Origin: Chlorobiaceae bacterium
Lineage (GTDB): Bacteria; Bacteroidota; Chlorobiia; Chlorobiales; Chlorobiaceae
Direction of reading: 5' to 3'
Length of the DNA stretch: 64,000 bases
NCBI GenBank assembly: GCA_013335405.1
Contig: JAAXVR010000007.1
Coordinates: forward strand, 27,555-91,554
The notes beneath the pieces are model-generated. The model saw only the letters and a program-made list of their open reading frames with translations. It was not told the origin of the DNA and did no database searches. Position 1 is the first letter of the stretch. Each line of letters opens with the position of its first letter. A program made the translations under genes and the position numbers. Below, piece after piece: positions 1 to 9,398 of this stretch.

Positions 1-19
1 GAGTGATATCCTTTTCAGC

Positions 20-994
20 GTGGACGAAAAGCAGCAGGAAAAGAGCGGTGCGAAAATGCCCCTGCACGTCAGGAAAACGGTCAGCAGACCTGCGCGTCCT
101 TCGGTAAATCTCACGAAGCTCTCGCTTTTCCTGCGATTTCTGAAACCGGTCACCTGGATTCCGGTGATGTGGAGCTTTCTGTGCGGTGCGGTTGCGAGCG
201 GCGAATTCGGATGGGAGGAGTTGACCGGCTGGAAATTTATCCTCGGCATGCTCCTTACCGGACCCTTTGCCACCGGAACCTGCCAGATGCTGAACGATTA
301 TTTCGACAGGGATCTCGACATCATCAATGAACCCGATCGGCCGATCCCCGGTGGGGCGATATCTCTGAAAAACGCAACCGTCCTCATCGCACTCTGGTCT
401 ATTCTGTCCGTCATTACCGGGTACCTGATCCACCCCCTGATCGGCTTCTATGTCATCATCGGCATCGTCAACGCCCATCTTTACAGCGCCAACCCCATCA
501 AACTGAAAAAACGCCTCTGGGCAGGAAATATCATCGTTGCCGTTTCCTACCTCGTCATACCCTGGATAGCTGGCCTGATAGCATACAGTCATGCCATTGC
601 ACCGGAACTGCTGAATCCATCGCTCATCGTGGCTGGTTTTTACACGATATCGAGCACCGGAACCATGACGATCAATGATTTCAAATCGATAGCAGGCGAC
701 AGACAGGTAGGCATCAGGACGCTTCCCGCAGTGTTCGGAGAGACCAGAGCGGCCCTTATCGCTTCGGTTCTCATCGATATCGGTCAGCTTATGGCTGCTG
801 GTTACCTGCTGACGATCGGAAAGACGCTTTTCGGCATTGTGGCGGGGATGCTTGTCGTTCCGCAATTCCTTCTGCAGTTTTCGCTTGTTCGTTCACCGGG
901 TACCATGGATGTCCGTTACAATGCCATCGCCCAGAATTTCCTTGTGGCAGGCATGCTTGTCTGCGCCTTTGCAATAAAGGCGGGGGTGCCATGA
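20..994 (+). CDS. bchG: (Bacterio)chlorophyll synthase, UbiA prenyltransferase family
   Basis: UbiA-type motif NDYFDRDLDIINEPDRPIPGGAIS, multiple TM segments, second Asp motif NDFKSIAGDRQVGIRTLPAVFG; reads like ChlG/BchG. Confidence 0.88.
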   Translation: MDEKQQEKSGAKMPLHVRKTVSRPARPSVNLTKLSLFLRFLKPVTWIPVMWSFLCGAVASGEFGWEELTGWKFILGMLLTGPFATGTCQMLNDYFDRDLDIINEPDRPIPGGAISLKNATVLIALWSILSVITGYLIHPLIGFYVIIGIVNAHLYSANPIKLKKRLWAGNIIVAVSYLVIPWIAGLIAYSHAIAPELLNPSLIVAGFYTISSTGTMTINDFKSIAGDRQVGIRTLPAVFGETRAALIASVLIDIGQLMAAGYLLTIGKTLFGIVAGMLVVPQFLLQFSLVRSPGTMDVRYNAIAQNFLVAGMLVCAFAIKAGVP

Positions 995-1620
995 GGTTCA
1001 GTCCCGTCCCCCGAATTTCGGTCATCCTGCCCGCCTTCAACCGTGCGCGCCATATCGTAAACGCCATGGAAAGTGTTCTCTGCCAGACTTTCCATGACTG
1101 GGAGCTCATCATCGTTGACGACGGCAGTTCGGACAATACGTTTTCAACGATTGATCCTTACCTCATGAAAACCCGGGGTATCAGGTACATGAAACACAAC
1201 AACCGGAAACCGGCACTCTCGAGGAATGCCGGCATCCAGGCTGCGTTCGGACGTTATATCACCTTCCTTGACAGTGATGACCATTATCTGCCGGAACACC
1301 TTGAAAACAGAATCGGTATTCTTGAAAAAAATCCCGACATTTCTCTGCTTTCCGGAGGTTTTCTCACTGAAGTTGATATCAGGGTAAAGGACAGACACAA
1401 TCCCGAAAAACTTGTGAATATCCGTGAGTGTATCCTTGCAGGAACACTGTTCGGCAGAAGGGAACTTTTCATTGAACTCGGAGGCTTCAGGAACATCGAC
1501 TATGCCGAAGATACCGATCTGTGGGAAAGGGCTTCGACCCGTTACGGGGTCATGAAAATCGAGGATCCGAAAACCTACTTCTACCGCAGGGCTGAGGACA
1601 GTATCACGTTAAACTACTGA
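991..1620 (+). CDS. Family 2 glycosyltransferase
   Basis: ISVILPAFNRARHIVNAMESVLCQTFHDWELIIVDDGSSDNT and FLDSDD motif; ATGA overlap with upstream gene. Confidence 0.9.
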   Translation: MRFSPVPRISVILPAFNRARHIVNAMESVLCQTFHDWELIIVDDGSSDNTFSTIDPYLMKTRGIRYMKHNNRKPALSRNAGIQAAFGRYITFLDSDDHYLPEHLENRIGILEKNPDISLLSGGFLTEVDIRVKDRHNPEKLVNIRECILAGTLFGRRELFIELGGFRNIDYAEDTDLWERASTRYGVMKIEDPKTYFYRRAEDSITLNY

Positions 1621-1626
1621 TCACCG

Positions 1627-2181
1627 ATGATTTCCAGCATCACCGTCTACTGCAGTTCGAGCAATCGCGCTCCCAGGGAATATTTCGATGCGGCCGAACT
1701 GCTTGGAAGCGAACTTGCCGAAAGAAAGATAACCATCGTTTACGGCGGGGGTCGTGTCGGTCTGATGGGCTGCATCGCCGACGCTGCCATGAGAAAGGGC
1801 GGGACGGTAAAGGGCATCATTCCCCGTTTCCTCGAACAGAGGGAACTCGCCCACACGGGTATCAGCGAACTTCATGTCGTCGAAACCATGCACGAGCGAA
1901 AAATGAAGCTTGCGGAATGGGGTGACGCCTTTCTCATCCTTCCCGGCGGTTTCGGAACCATCGACGAACTGATGGAGGCGATTACATGGAAACATCTCGG
2001 ACACCATAAAAAACCGATATTCCTCCTGAACATCAATGGCTTCTGGAATCCTCTGACAGGTTTTTTCCGGCAAATAGCCAGTCAGAACATGGCTTCTTCC
2101 GATTACGATCGATACTATACTCTGTGCAGCTCGACAGCGCAATTTTTAGAATCGCTTGGCAAAATGAATGTATTCTCCTGA
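1627..2181 (+). CDS. LOG family protein (TIGR00730-type, cytokinin riboside 5'-monophosphate phosphoribohydrolase-like)
   Basis: VYGGGRVGLMG and PGGFGTIDELMEAITWKHLG signature motifs. Confidence 0.9.
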   Translation: MISSITVYCSSSNRAPREYFDAAELLGSELAERKITIVYGGGRVGLMGCIADAAMRKGGTVKGIIPRFLEQRELAHTGISELHVVETMHERKMKLAEWGDAFLILPGGFGTIDELMEAITWKHLGHHKKPIFLLNINGFWNPLTGFFRQIASQNMASSDYDRYYTLCSSTAQFLESLGKMNVFS

Positions 2182-2355
2182 TATGAAAAAGGTCAATCGC
2201 AAATTTACCTGACTCGGCGTCCGATGGAATATATTTCGTTGATAAAGCATTTTTATTTCTTAATTTCACCCCAATTGAGCCCGGTCATTGCCCGGTTACC
2301 GCAAACAACCCGATAACCCGTTACGACCACGAAAAAACTTCTCCTTCTTGCCATA

Positions 2356-3795
2356 TTGTTCGTGACAAGCTCACTGACAGCCTTCGCCGTGCCCTCATTG
2401 CGATGGGGCGGGGATCCGAGCGGCGGAGCCCCTTACGTTTACGCCGATCCATCAAATCCACAGAACTACACTGGTTTCGATTACGAATTCGCCGAAGCGC
2501 TCGCCTCCGAAATGGGCATGAAAGCTGAATTTGTCCCAACGGACTGGGAAAGTATCGTTTCCTCCCTGCAGAGAAAGGAATTCGATGTCATCATCGACGG
2601 TTTCGAGCCAACCGGAGACAGAGCCCGCGAAGTGCTTTTCAGCAAACCATACTACCTCTTCAGGCTCCAGCTTACCGTCAGGAAAAACGAAACTGCGGTC
2701 AATTCGCTCGATGATTGCAAAAAATACGGCAAATCGGTCGGTACTCTGGTGAACTGTGCCGCATCAAGGCTTCTGGAAGAAGGTAAATACAACCTGAAAG
2801 GCTATCAGGACCCGGTAGGGGCCTACAAGGACCTCGAACTGGGAAGGGTCGACGCCGTACTGATGGACGTTGCCGGCGAAATGTTCTATGCCCGCTCCAA
2901 CCCCAACCTCAAACAAGCCGGAACACCGTTCCAGACAGGGGCCTATGTCGTCGGTATCCGGAAAGACGAGGCGGCCCTCAAGGCGAAAATCGATTCAGCC
3001 ATCGATGTTCTTGTCAATAACGGAACCGTCGAAAAAATATTCCGTAAATGGAAGCTTTGGGACGAGGAACAGATCAAGCTTCGCACGGTCAAGCCTGCAG
3101 AGATAGAAATGACATCGGCGAAGTTCAACTGGAGCGAAGGATTGATAAAACTTTTCAAAGCCGCCCTTGTTACCATTCTGCTTGCATTCGGCGCAATGGT
3201 TATTGCCGTTATCTTCGGTATTCCGCTTGCGGTCGGACAGTCGAACGGCGGAAGGATCGTGCGAATTCTCTGCACGGTATATATAGAATTCTTCAGGGGC
3301 ACGCCGGTACTGGTGCAGCTCCTGTTCCTCTATTTCGGCCTGCCCGTCATCGGCATCACGCTTCCCGGCTGGCTGACAGCAATCGTCGGCCTTGGACTGA
3401 ACTATGCCGCTTATGAATCACAGGTCTACCGTACGGCGTTCCAGGCAATACCGGAAAGGCAATGGCAGGTCGCGTATTCCCTCGGTATGCGGCCGACCCT
3501 CGCATTCAGGCGCATCATTTTCCCCCAGGCATTCCGGATTGCCCTGCCGCCCATGACAAACGATTTCGTGGCGCTTTTCAAGGATACCTCCACAGCGTTC
3601 GCTATTGCCGTCTGGGAACTTGCCACTGCCTACCGGGAGCTTGCGAACGCAACGCAGAGCTACCTTGGAATCGGACTTGTCGTCTGCTGTTATTATCTGG
3701 CAATGAGCCTGCCTCTCGCTCATTACGCCCACAGGCTGGAACGGAAACTTCAGAGAAAATCGACCGGTATTCTTTCTTCGGGAGCCGACAAATGA
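2356..3795 (+). CDS. Amino-acid ABC transporter, fused substrate-binding protein and permease (GlnH-GlnP-like)
   Basis: SBP_bac_3-like N-terminus (YVYADPSNPQNYTGFDYEFAEALASEMGMKAEFVPTDWESIVSSLQ) followed by His/Glu/Gln permease (IEFFRGTPVLVQLLFLYFGLP; EAA-like loop). ORF start at 2356 is TTG; the apparent signal peptide extends upstream of it. Confidence 0.87.
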   Translation: MFVTSSLTAFAVPSLRWGGDPSGGAPYVYADPSNPQNYTGFDYEFAEALASEMGMKAEFVPTDWESIVSSLQRKEFDVIIDGFEPTGDRAREVLFSKPYYLFRLQLTVRKNETAVNSLDDCKKYGKSVGTLVNCAASRLLEEGKYNLKGYQDPVGAYKDLELGRVDAVLMDVAGEMFYARSNPNLKQAGTPFQTGAYVVGIRKDEAALKAKIDSAIDVLVNNGTVEKIFRKWKLWDEEQIKLRTVKPAEIEMTSAKFNWSEGLIKLFKAALVTILLAFGAMVIAVIFGIPLAVGQSNGGRIVRILCTVYIEFFRGTPVLVQLLFLYFGLPVIGITLPGWLTAIVGLGLNYAAYESQVYRTAFQAIPERQWQVAYSLGMRPTLAFRRIIFPQAFRIALPPMTNDFVALFKDTSTAFAIAVWELATAYRELANATQSYLGIGLVVCCYYLAMSLPLAHYAHRLERKLQRKSTGILSSGADK

Positions 3796-4535
3796 TAACA
3801 ATCAAAGGATTGAGCAAAACGGTCCAGAACTCCACGCTGATCGAGAATATCAACCTCGATCTGGAAGCTGGAAAAATACTTGGCGTCATAGGACCCTCCG
3901 GAAACGGCAAGACTACCCTGCTGCTCTGCATGGCCGGATTGCTTCCTTTCGAAAAAGGTTCGATCACCATAGGCGACAGAAGCATTTCGGCTGAGGAAAG
4001 CGGGATAAGTAAAGAAAAGCTCTGGGCATTCAGAAAAAAATCGGGAATCGTCTTCCAGCACCTCCACCTCTTTCCGCACCTTACCGTCCTCGGAAACATT
4101 ATCGAAGCGCCGGTACATGTCAAAAAGAGCACGAAAGAAGCTGCGGAGTTCGAAGCAAGGGAGCTGCTGAAAAAGCTTGCAATAGAGCAGCATCTGAACA
4201 AGTTCCCCGAGGAGCTTTCAGGAGGCGAACAGCAACGGGTTGCAATCCTCAGGGCGATAGCGATGAATCCGGAAGTGCTGCTGCTCGACGAACCCACAAG
4301 CGCCCTCGACCCGATCAGAAGCGGTGATGTCAGGAACCTGCTCAGGGAATTCGCGGATTCGGGGCATACGGTAGTCATCGTATCGCACTCAGTGAGGTTC
4401 CTGCGCGGAATGGCGGATTACCTGGCATTCATGGGCAAATCCGAGCTGATAGAAATGGATACGGCGGACAAGCTCATGAAAAACCCCGGGGACGCAAGGA
4501 CAAGGGAATTTCTGCGGCATTCGGAACTGAACTGA
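3792..4535 (+). CDS. Amino-acid ABC transporter ATP-binding protein (GlnQ-like)
   Basis: Walker A GPSGNGKTT, signature LSGGEQQRVAILRAIAM, Walker B VLLLDEPTSALDP; start chosen at the ATGA overlap with the permease stop rather than the 3462 ORF start. Confidence 0.92.
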   Translation: MITIKGLSKTVQNSTLIENINLDLEAGKILGVIGPSGNGKTTLLLCMAGLLPFEKGSITIGDRSISAEESGISKEKLWAFRKKSGIVFQHLHLFPHLTVLGNIIEAPVHVKKSTKEAAEFEARELLKKLAIEQHLNKFPEELSGGEQQRVAILRAIAMNPEVLLLDEPTSALDPIRSGDVRNLLREFADSGHTVVIVSHSVRFLRGMADYLAFMGKSELIEMDTADKLMKNPGDARTREFLRHSELN

Positions 4536-4560
4536 GAACGCTTTGCTTGCGGGCTTTTTT

Positions 4561-5616
4561 TCAGAACACGGCATGCTCACCCAGTTCCTGGCCCGCAAGA
4601 CCCTCACTGAGCGCCCGCCGGTAAAAATCACGCAAAGTATCCTTTCCGTATGAAGGGGTGATGTTTTCGTCGTATCTGCCTGTTTCAGGATTGAGTACAA
4701 GCATTGATTCGGAGCAATAGTATTTGCCGATTCTCGCAAACTCAGCCTTGTCCTCGAGTTTGGGAAAGATTTTTGCAAGAATGCTCAAAACGGGAATAAT
4801 AATATCGAACATCCGGATCGGCATGTTCTTGAATTTCGGTTTGCGACCAAGAAGCTCAAAAAGCATTTCCCCCTGCTCTCTCGCTGAAATGGCTTTTCCC
4901 GGACCTCCGATAGGCAGTATTCTGTTGTGTTTATCAGGATCTTCAATGCAGTCCGCCATGAAACGAGCAAGATCTTTTTCACTGATCGGCTTGCATGCGG
5001 TAAGTTCCCCGTTTCCGAACATAACGTAGGGCTTTCCTTTTTTCACCGACTCAACCTGGCCTGCAAGAGATTTGAAAAAAGCTGTCGGACGGACAATCGA
5101 ATAGACAAGTCCCGAGGCTTGCAGTTCTTTTTCAAACTTCAGTTTTGCACGCTGGAATTCAAGCAAGGGCTTCTGGACGCATATTGCGGAAAGGAGGATG
5201 AAATGGTTCGCGCCGGAGGCTTTTCCGGCTTCAAGCGCATTGCGGGTTGCCGTGTAGTCGATATTCCAGGAATCCTTCACTCCCCCGTTGCGCGAAGTCA
5301 GGCATGACACAACAATATCGAAACGTTCGCCTTTTATTCCGTGTTTCATAAGCGAATCCATATTGGCGACATCACCGAACCTGACCTCGGAACCTTCAAG
5401 CTGTCTGCGTGTTTCATCGGAATCCGACAAGCCCCCTATACCCGAGCGTTCGCGAGCAAAACTCACGACATCATGCCCCCGGGCAACAAGTTCGCGAACC
5501 ACGAACTTCCCGATGTAGCCAGTAGCACCTACAACGAATACACGTGACTTCTTTTCAGCCTTGAGCGATGAGAGATCAGCTTCAGCCGTGCCGGTCCGGA
5601 TTGATTCGTCTATCAC
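4561..5616 (-). CDS. bciA: 3,8-divinyl (proto)chlorophyllide a 8-vinyl reductase, BciA type
   Basis: NAD(P)-binding VFVVGATGYIGKFVVRELVARGHDVV; overall sequence resembles the BciA family. Confidence 0.82.
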   Translation of the reverse strand: MIDESIRTGTAEADLSSLKAEKKSRVFVVGATGYIGKFVVRELVARGHDVVSFARERSGIGGLSDSDETRRQLEGSEVRFGDVANMDSLMKHGIKGERFDIVVSCLTSRNGGVKDSWNIDYTATRNALEAGKASGANHFILLSAICVQKPLLEFQRAKLKFEKELQASGLVYSIVRPTAFFKSLAGQVESVKKGKPYVMFGNGELTACKPISEKDLARFMADCIEDPDKHNRILPIGGPGKAISAREQGEMLFELLGRKPKFKNMPIRMFDIIIPVLSILAKIFPKLEDKAEFARIGKYYCSESMLVLNPETGRYDENITPSYGKDTLRDFYRRALSEGLAGQELGEHAVF

Positions 5617-5678
5617 AAAAAAATAATTATAGTTATCCCCGGATCTTTTCTCTCGTCAAGCATTCCGGGAATTAGTGG

Positions 5679-7022
5679 TTATGAACCAAGGAACAATGAA
5701 ACTCCGGCTATCGCACTGAAATCTTCTGGAACAAGTCCGAATTCAGAATCCTTCTTTCCCCAGAATTTTTTCAGTTGCAGGTATACTTCATAATTCTTCG
5801 CTTTTTCGTATTTGGGCTGGAAGACAAAAAATCCGCTGCCGTCACACAGGCTGATATAACTGTAAATTTCAAGCGCGATCGAACTTACGACATCGGGGTG
5901 ATAAAGACGGGAAAAAAGATAATTTTTCCGAAGCGGAAGAAGGAAATGAGATGCGGATTCATAGAGCCCTGCAAGCGCGGGATCCGGCGATATCGAATAC
6001 TGGGAATTCAGGTATTCGACGTGTGCGGAGTATTCCCTGAACTGGTCGGCTGAATAACCGGCACTCGTAAAAAGATATTCGAGGGTAAGGTTCAGGTTGT
6101 TTTTAAAAGTATACTGACCGCCAATCAGTATTTCATGATACCCTCCGGAACACGTTTCAAAAAAGGGAATGGTAAAGCTTGAAGGATCAATGGATGCATC
6201 GGGATACTGCCTGGATTTTGAAGATGTATAGAGATACTCCGCATGCAGTTCGAGAGCCTTTCCGTAAGTTGCTGAAGTATTGAAACCGGCGGCCCATCTA
6301 CCGTCTTCATCTACGGTGCCGACAAGGGAGACATCGTAAGGCTCCATAAAACGGTACCAACGGACTGCCAGCCGGCTGTTTTCAAAAAAGGTGTCATCAA
6401 AGCCCCAATTCAGCCGGGGTAAATAGGCAATATCAAACTGGCTTATATCGTTGCTCAGCGAAAGCTGCAGGACATCAGCACCTTTGATGATACCCAGTCT
6501 GTCTTCAGGGTCCTCTGGAGTCCTGATTTGTGAAACAAGATCCGTCGGGCTGTATGAATAAGCAACGCCCCATCTGATTTTTTTTCTGCCAACAAGCAAA
6601 GCGATTCCATCTGTTTTCTTCTGATAATACAGCTGATTGATATCGAATTTCGTCATTGAATCTGAAAATCCGGCAGAGGATGAGCCTGCAGTATATTCGT
6701 GACCGAACCTGATTTCTGTCTCAAAAACCCCCCCCAAGCCCTTGTAGAGCATGTTTCCAATGGCAAATGCCTCTGTTCTCGTGTCAGGCCTTTCCAGAAT
6801 ATTCGATGGGTTCATCCGGGAATCACCTGACGTCAAGCACTCCCCCTCACCCGCAAGTCTCAGGGACCAGGAATATTTCGCTTCAGTCGAGCCCGTTTCT
6901 TCATCGGCAAGAAGGCTCCTGCTGATGCACAGGGAAAAAATGGTTGTCAGAAAAACGGTGCTCCGGAACAACCTTGCCCTGCCAGCTGACGGCCTTTTTG
7001 TTGACAGATTTGAAGGTGACAT
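5679..7022 (-). CDS. Predicted outer-membrane beta-barrel protein (DUF1302-like)
   Basis: N-terminal signal-like segment; many alternating aromatic/polar strands, C-terminal hydrophobic strand FSAIAGVSLFLGS; immediately downstream of LolA-like gene. Confidence 0.6.
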   Translation of the reverse strand: MSPSNLSTKRPSAGRARLFRSTVFLTTIFSLCISRSLLADEETGSTEAKYSWSLRLAGEGECLTSGDSRMNPSNILERPDTRTEAFAIGNMLYKGLGGVFETEIRFGHEYTAGSSSAGFSDSMTKFDINQLYYQKKTDGIALLVGRKKIRWGVAYSYSPTDLVSQIRTPEDPEDRLGIIKGADVLQLSLSNDISQFDIAYLPRLNWGFDDTFFENSRLAVRWYRFMEPYDVSLVGTVDEDGRWAAGFNTSATYGKALELHAEYLYTSSKSRQYPDASIDPSSFTIPFFETCSGGYHEILIGGQYTFKNNLNLTLEYLFTSAGYSADQFREYSAHVEYLNSQYSISPDPALAGLYESASHFLLPLRKNYLFSRLYHPDVVSSIALEIYSYISLCDGSGFFVFQPKYEKAKNYEVYLQLKKFWGKKDSEFGLVPEDFSAIAGVSLFLGS

Positions 7023-7046
7023 GCTTGAAGATGGTTTGATGGATAA

Positions 7047-7877
7047 TTAAAAAACAACTTCGCTGTAAAGAGTGGGAAGACTTGTATTGAGAAAAAATGA
7101 ATCAGGAGATTTTTTTACGGAGACATTTCCGAAAAGCAGCACGGTTTCCCTGTCTCCGGCGAGATGATCGATAAAATCAATCCTAGTGTTCATCATTTTT
7201 CCCGCCTTGAAAGAAAACATCGTAAAATACATCGTTTTCATCTTTTTTCCGGATTGCAGGTAGACCACGGCCTTTCTTGGATAGCCGGTCATTTTTTCGA
7301 TATAGAGCTCTGCAGTATGGTATGTCGCGCTTTTTGTTTTCGCCGTGAGCCTGAGAACCCAGGTATCGAAAAGATGTCCCCTGACGTCAATGAATGCCTG
7401 CCCATCAAGCGCGGCCGAATAATCTCTCGACCAGTCAAGTTTCGTAATATCTCCGTATGAGGCACCACCCGAAAGCCTCTGGAGCGGAGTGATCCTGACG
7501 GGACGCCGGGTCTTGTTGACGTAATACCAGAGATTGTCGTCAACCATCAGCAACAGATTTCCCCTCTGTCTCTTGGGTTCGATGTAACTCACCAGTGTCT
7601 TGACATGATTTTTGATAAACACGCGGAATACTTCTTGCTGTTCATTGGCTTCTTTTTTTACGGTAAGCGTGGCCGTCATGGTAAAGTCTGGCCAGGGCGA
7701 CCTGTATTCATCAGCTTTTTTTAAAATATCTGCCGTAGATATGGAACTGTTCACGGAATCGTTATTGGTGGCTGTTGCAATACAGGAAGAACCCCATACA
7801 AAAAAAATACAAAATGCAAGGCATATCGTCATTACCGGAAACGCACTGAAAACAGTACCTGAACTTCGATTATACAT
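7047..7877 (-). CDS. LolA-like outer-membrane lipoprotein-sorting family protein
   Basis: Signal peptide, ADILKKADEYRSPWPDFTMTATLTV, YIEPKRQRGNLLLMVDDNLWYYVNKTRRPVRITPLQRLSGGASYGDI. Confidence 0.75.
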   Translation of the reverse strand: MYNRSSGTVFSAFPVMTICLAFCIFFVWGSSCIATATNNDSVNSSISTADILKKADEYRSPWPDFTMTATLTVKKEANEQQEVFRVFIKNHVKTLVSYIEPKRQRGNLLLMVDDNLWYYVNKTRRPVRITPLQRLSGGASYGDITKLDWSRDYSAALDGQAFIDVRGHLFDTWVLRLTAKTKSATYHTAELYIEKMTGYPRKAVVYLQSGKKMKTMYFTMFSFKAGKMMNTRIDFIDHLAGDRETVLLFGNVSVKKSPDSFFLNTSLPTLYSEVVF

Positions 7878-9180
7878 GGGTCAGTGAATTGACTATTGAA
7901 AGTTTTCTGATTTTAAACATGGTGAGAAAACCCGAGCAGGTTGTCGAAAACAGCAGAAGCAGAGAAATCCAGGGCAGAAAATGAATAGCCGGATAAATGC
8001 GAAGGAAATAGGTGGAGGTCATTCCGGGCGGTGGAGGCATTTCGAAATTTCCGGTATTGATGATTATGGTAAAAATCTCCTTGAACAAAATTCCCCCTGC
8101 GATACTCATCACTCCTATAAAAAAACCTTCGTAAAGAAACATCAACGAAATCCATTTGTTGGAAATCCCGACAGCTTTCAAAGTCCCTATTTCCCTGACC
8201 CGCTCCATTGTCGACATGAGCATGGTGTTGGCTGCAGAGAGAAAAACGATCAGAATGACAATTATTCCGGTAAAACCGAAAATTATTCTGTAGGCATCCT
8301 TGACGGAATGATAATATTCTGCGAGATCGTACCAGGGAGTTACCGCATATTTGACAGTGGTTCCGGGAGCATTTATTTTCGAAGATACTGCTGAAAGAAC
8401 ATGATTCGTCTTTTTTGTTTCATTCAGCACAAGCAGAATCTTTGATACCTTGTCTGTCTGCATCAGGTTCTGTGCAGTTGCTGTCCCCGTAACGAGATAA
8501 TACTTGTCAATGGTCTTCATCGTATTGTTCATGATACCGGCAACGGTTACATCAACGACATTGACTGCTCCGTCAACTGTGGTGCCCATAAGCATGAGGC
8601 TGCTGCCGACATCCGCCCCCAGGGCCTTTGCCATGCCTGCTCCCAGTAATACACCGTTCGAGGAAGCCATCGCAAGTTTTCTGAACATCAATTCCTGGGA
8701 TGTGTTTTTTTTCGAGCCGCTGTAGATGGTGTCCCAGTATTTCGTCAACATCAACTCTTTGGCCGGATTGACGCCAACACCCAGAAAGGATGTGGATTTT
8801 TCTCCGTTGGATATCATTCCTGTAAATTCGATCCTGGGCAGAGTCGCATCAACATCACCTACTGACATAAGTTTCCTCTGAAGTTCATCATAATCGGCAA
8901 TGCCGTACTCAAGGGGATAATGCTCTTCCTTCTGGCTGGCTTCTTTTCTGAACACCTGAAGATGTCCGGTTCCTCCGCTTGATGAAAACCCTCTGCATAT
9001 GGTCATTTCCTGAAGACCGGAAAATGTGAAATCCATATATCCCCCAACGATAGCCAGTGCCGCAAAACCAGCAGACGACACAAGCACGGTGATCACTGTT
9101 CTCCTGCTGTTTCTCTTCAGATTTCGAAGGGCGATAATGGCAAGTTTGATCGTGTTCATTGATTGTATTGCTTTCTTCAC
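7870..9180 (-). CDS. ABC transporter permease, MacB/LolC-E (FtsX-like) type
   Basis: N-terminal IALRNLKRNSRRTVITVLV; C-terminal MLMSTMERVREIGTLKAVGISNKWISLMFLYEGF. Confidence 0.88.
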   Translation of the reverse strand: MKKAIQSMNTIKLAIIALRNLKRNSRRTVITVLVSSAGFAALAIVGGYMDFTFSGLQEMTICRGFSSSGGTGHLQVFRKEASQKEEHYPLEYGIADYDELQRKLMSVGDVDATLPRIEFTGMISNGEKSTSFLGVGVNPAKELMLTKYWDTIYSGSKKNTSQELMFRKLAMASSNGVLLGAGMAKALGADVGSSLMLMGTTVDGAVNVVDVTVAGIMNNTMKTIDKYYLVTGTATAQNLMQTDKVSKILLVLNETKKTNHVLSAVSSKINAPGTTVKYAVTPWYDLAEYYHSVKDAYRIIFGFTGIIVILIVFLSAANTMLMSTMERVREIGTLKAVGISNKWISLMFLYEGFFIGVMSIAGGILFKEIFTIIINTGNFEMPPPPGMTSTYFLRIYPAIHFLPWISLLLLFSTTCSGFLTMFKIRKLSIVNSLTHV

Positions 9181-9398
9181 GTTCTTCCGGGCACCTCTTT
9201 TTATGTATTAAGAAGTATGATTGCTCGGTTTGGTCCCGACGGTTCAGGATTAATATTCTCATACCGACAACTTTCGGGACTTCTGTTTTTCGCACCCTCC
9301 TTCCTTGTTCTCATATTTCTCACGACAATAGTCAGCGATGCCCTTAATATCAGGCGCAAAGGCGGCTGTTCCGAAAAAAAGATGACAGGCCCCGGCCA

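Noticed and set aside
3462-3791. N-terminal extension of the ABC ATPase ORF
   Set aside because: Overlaps the permease gene out of frame; the conserved ATPase N-terminus begins at 3792.
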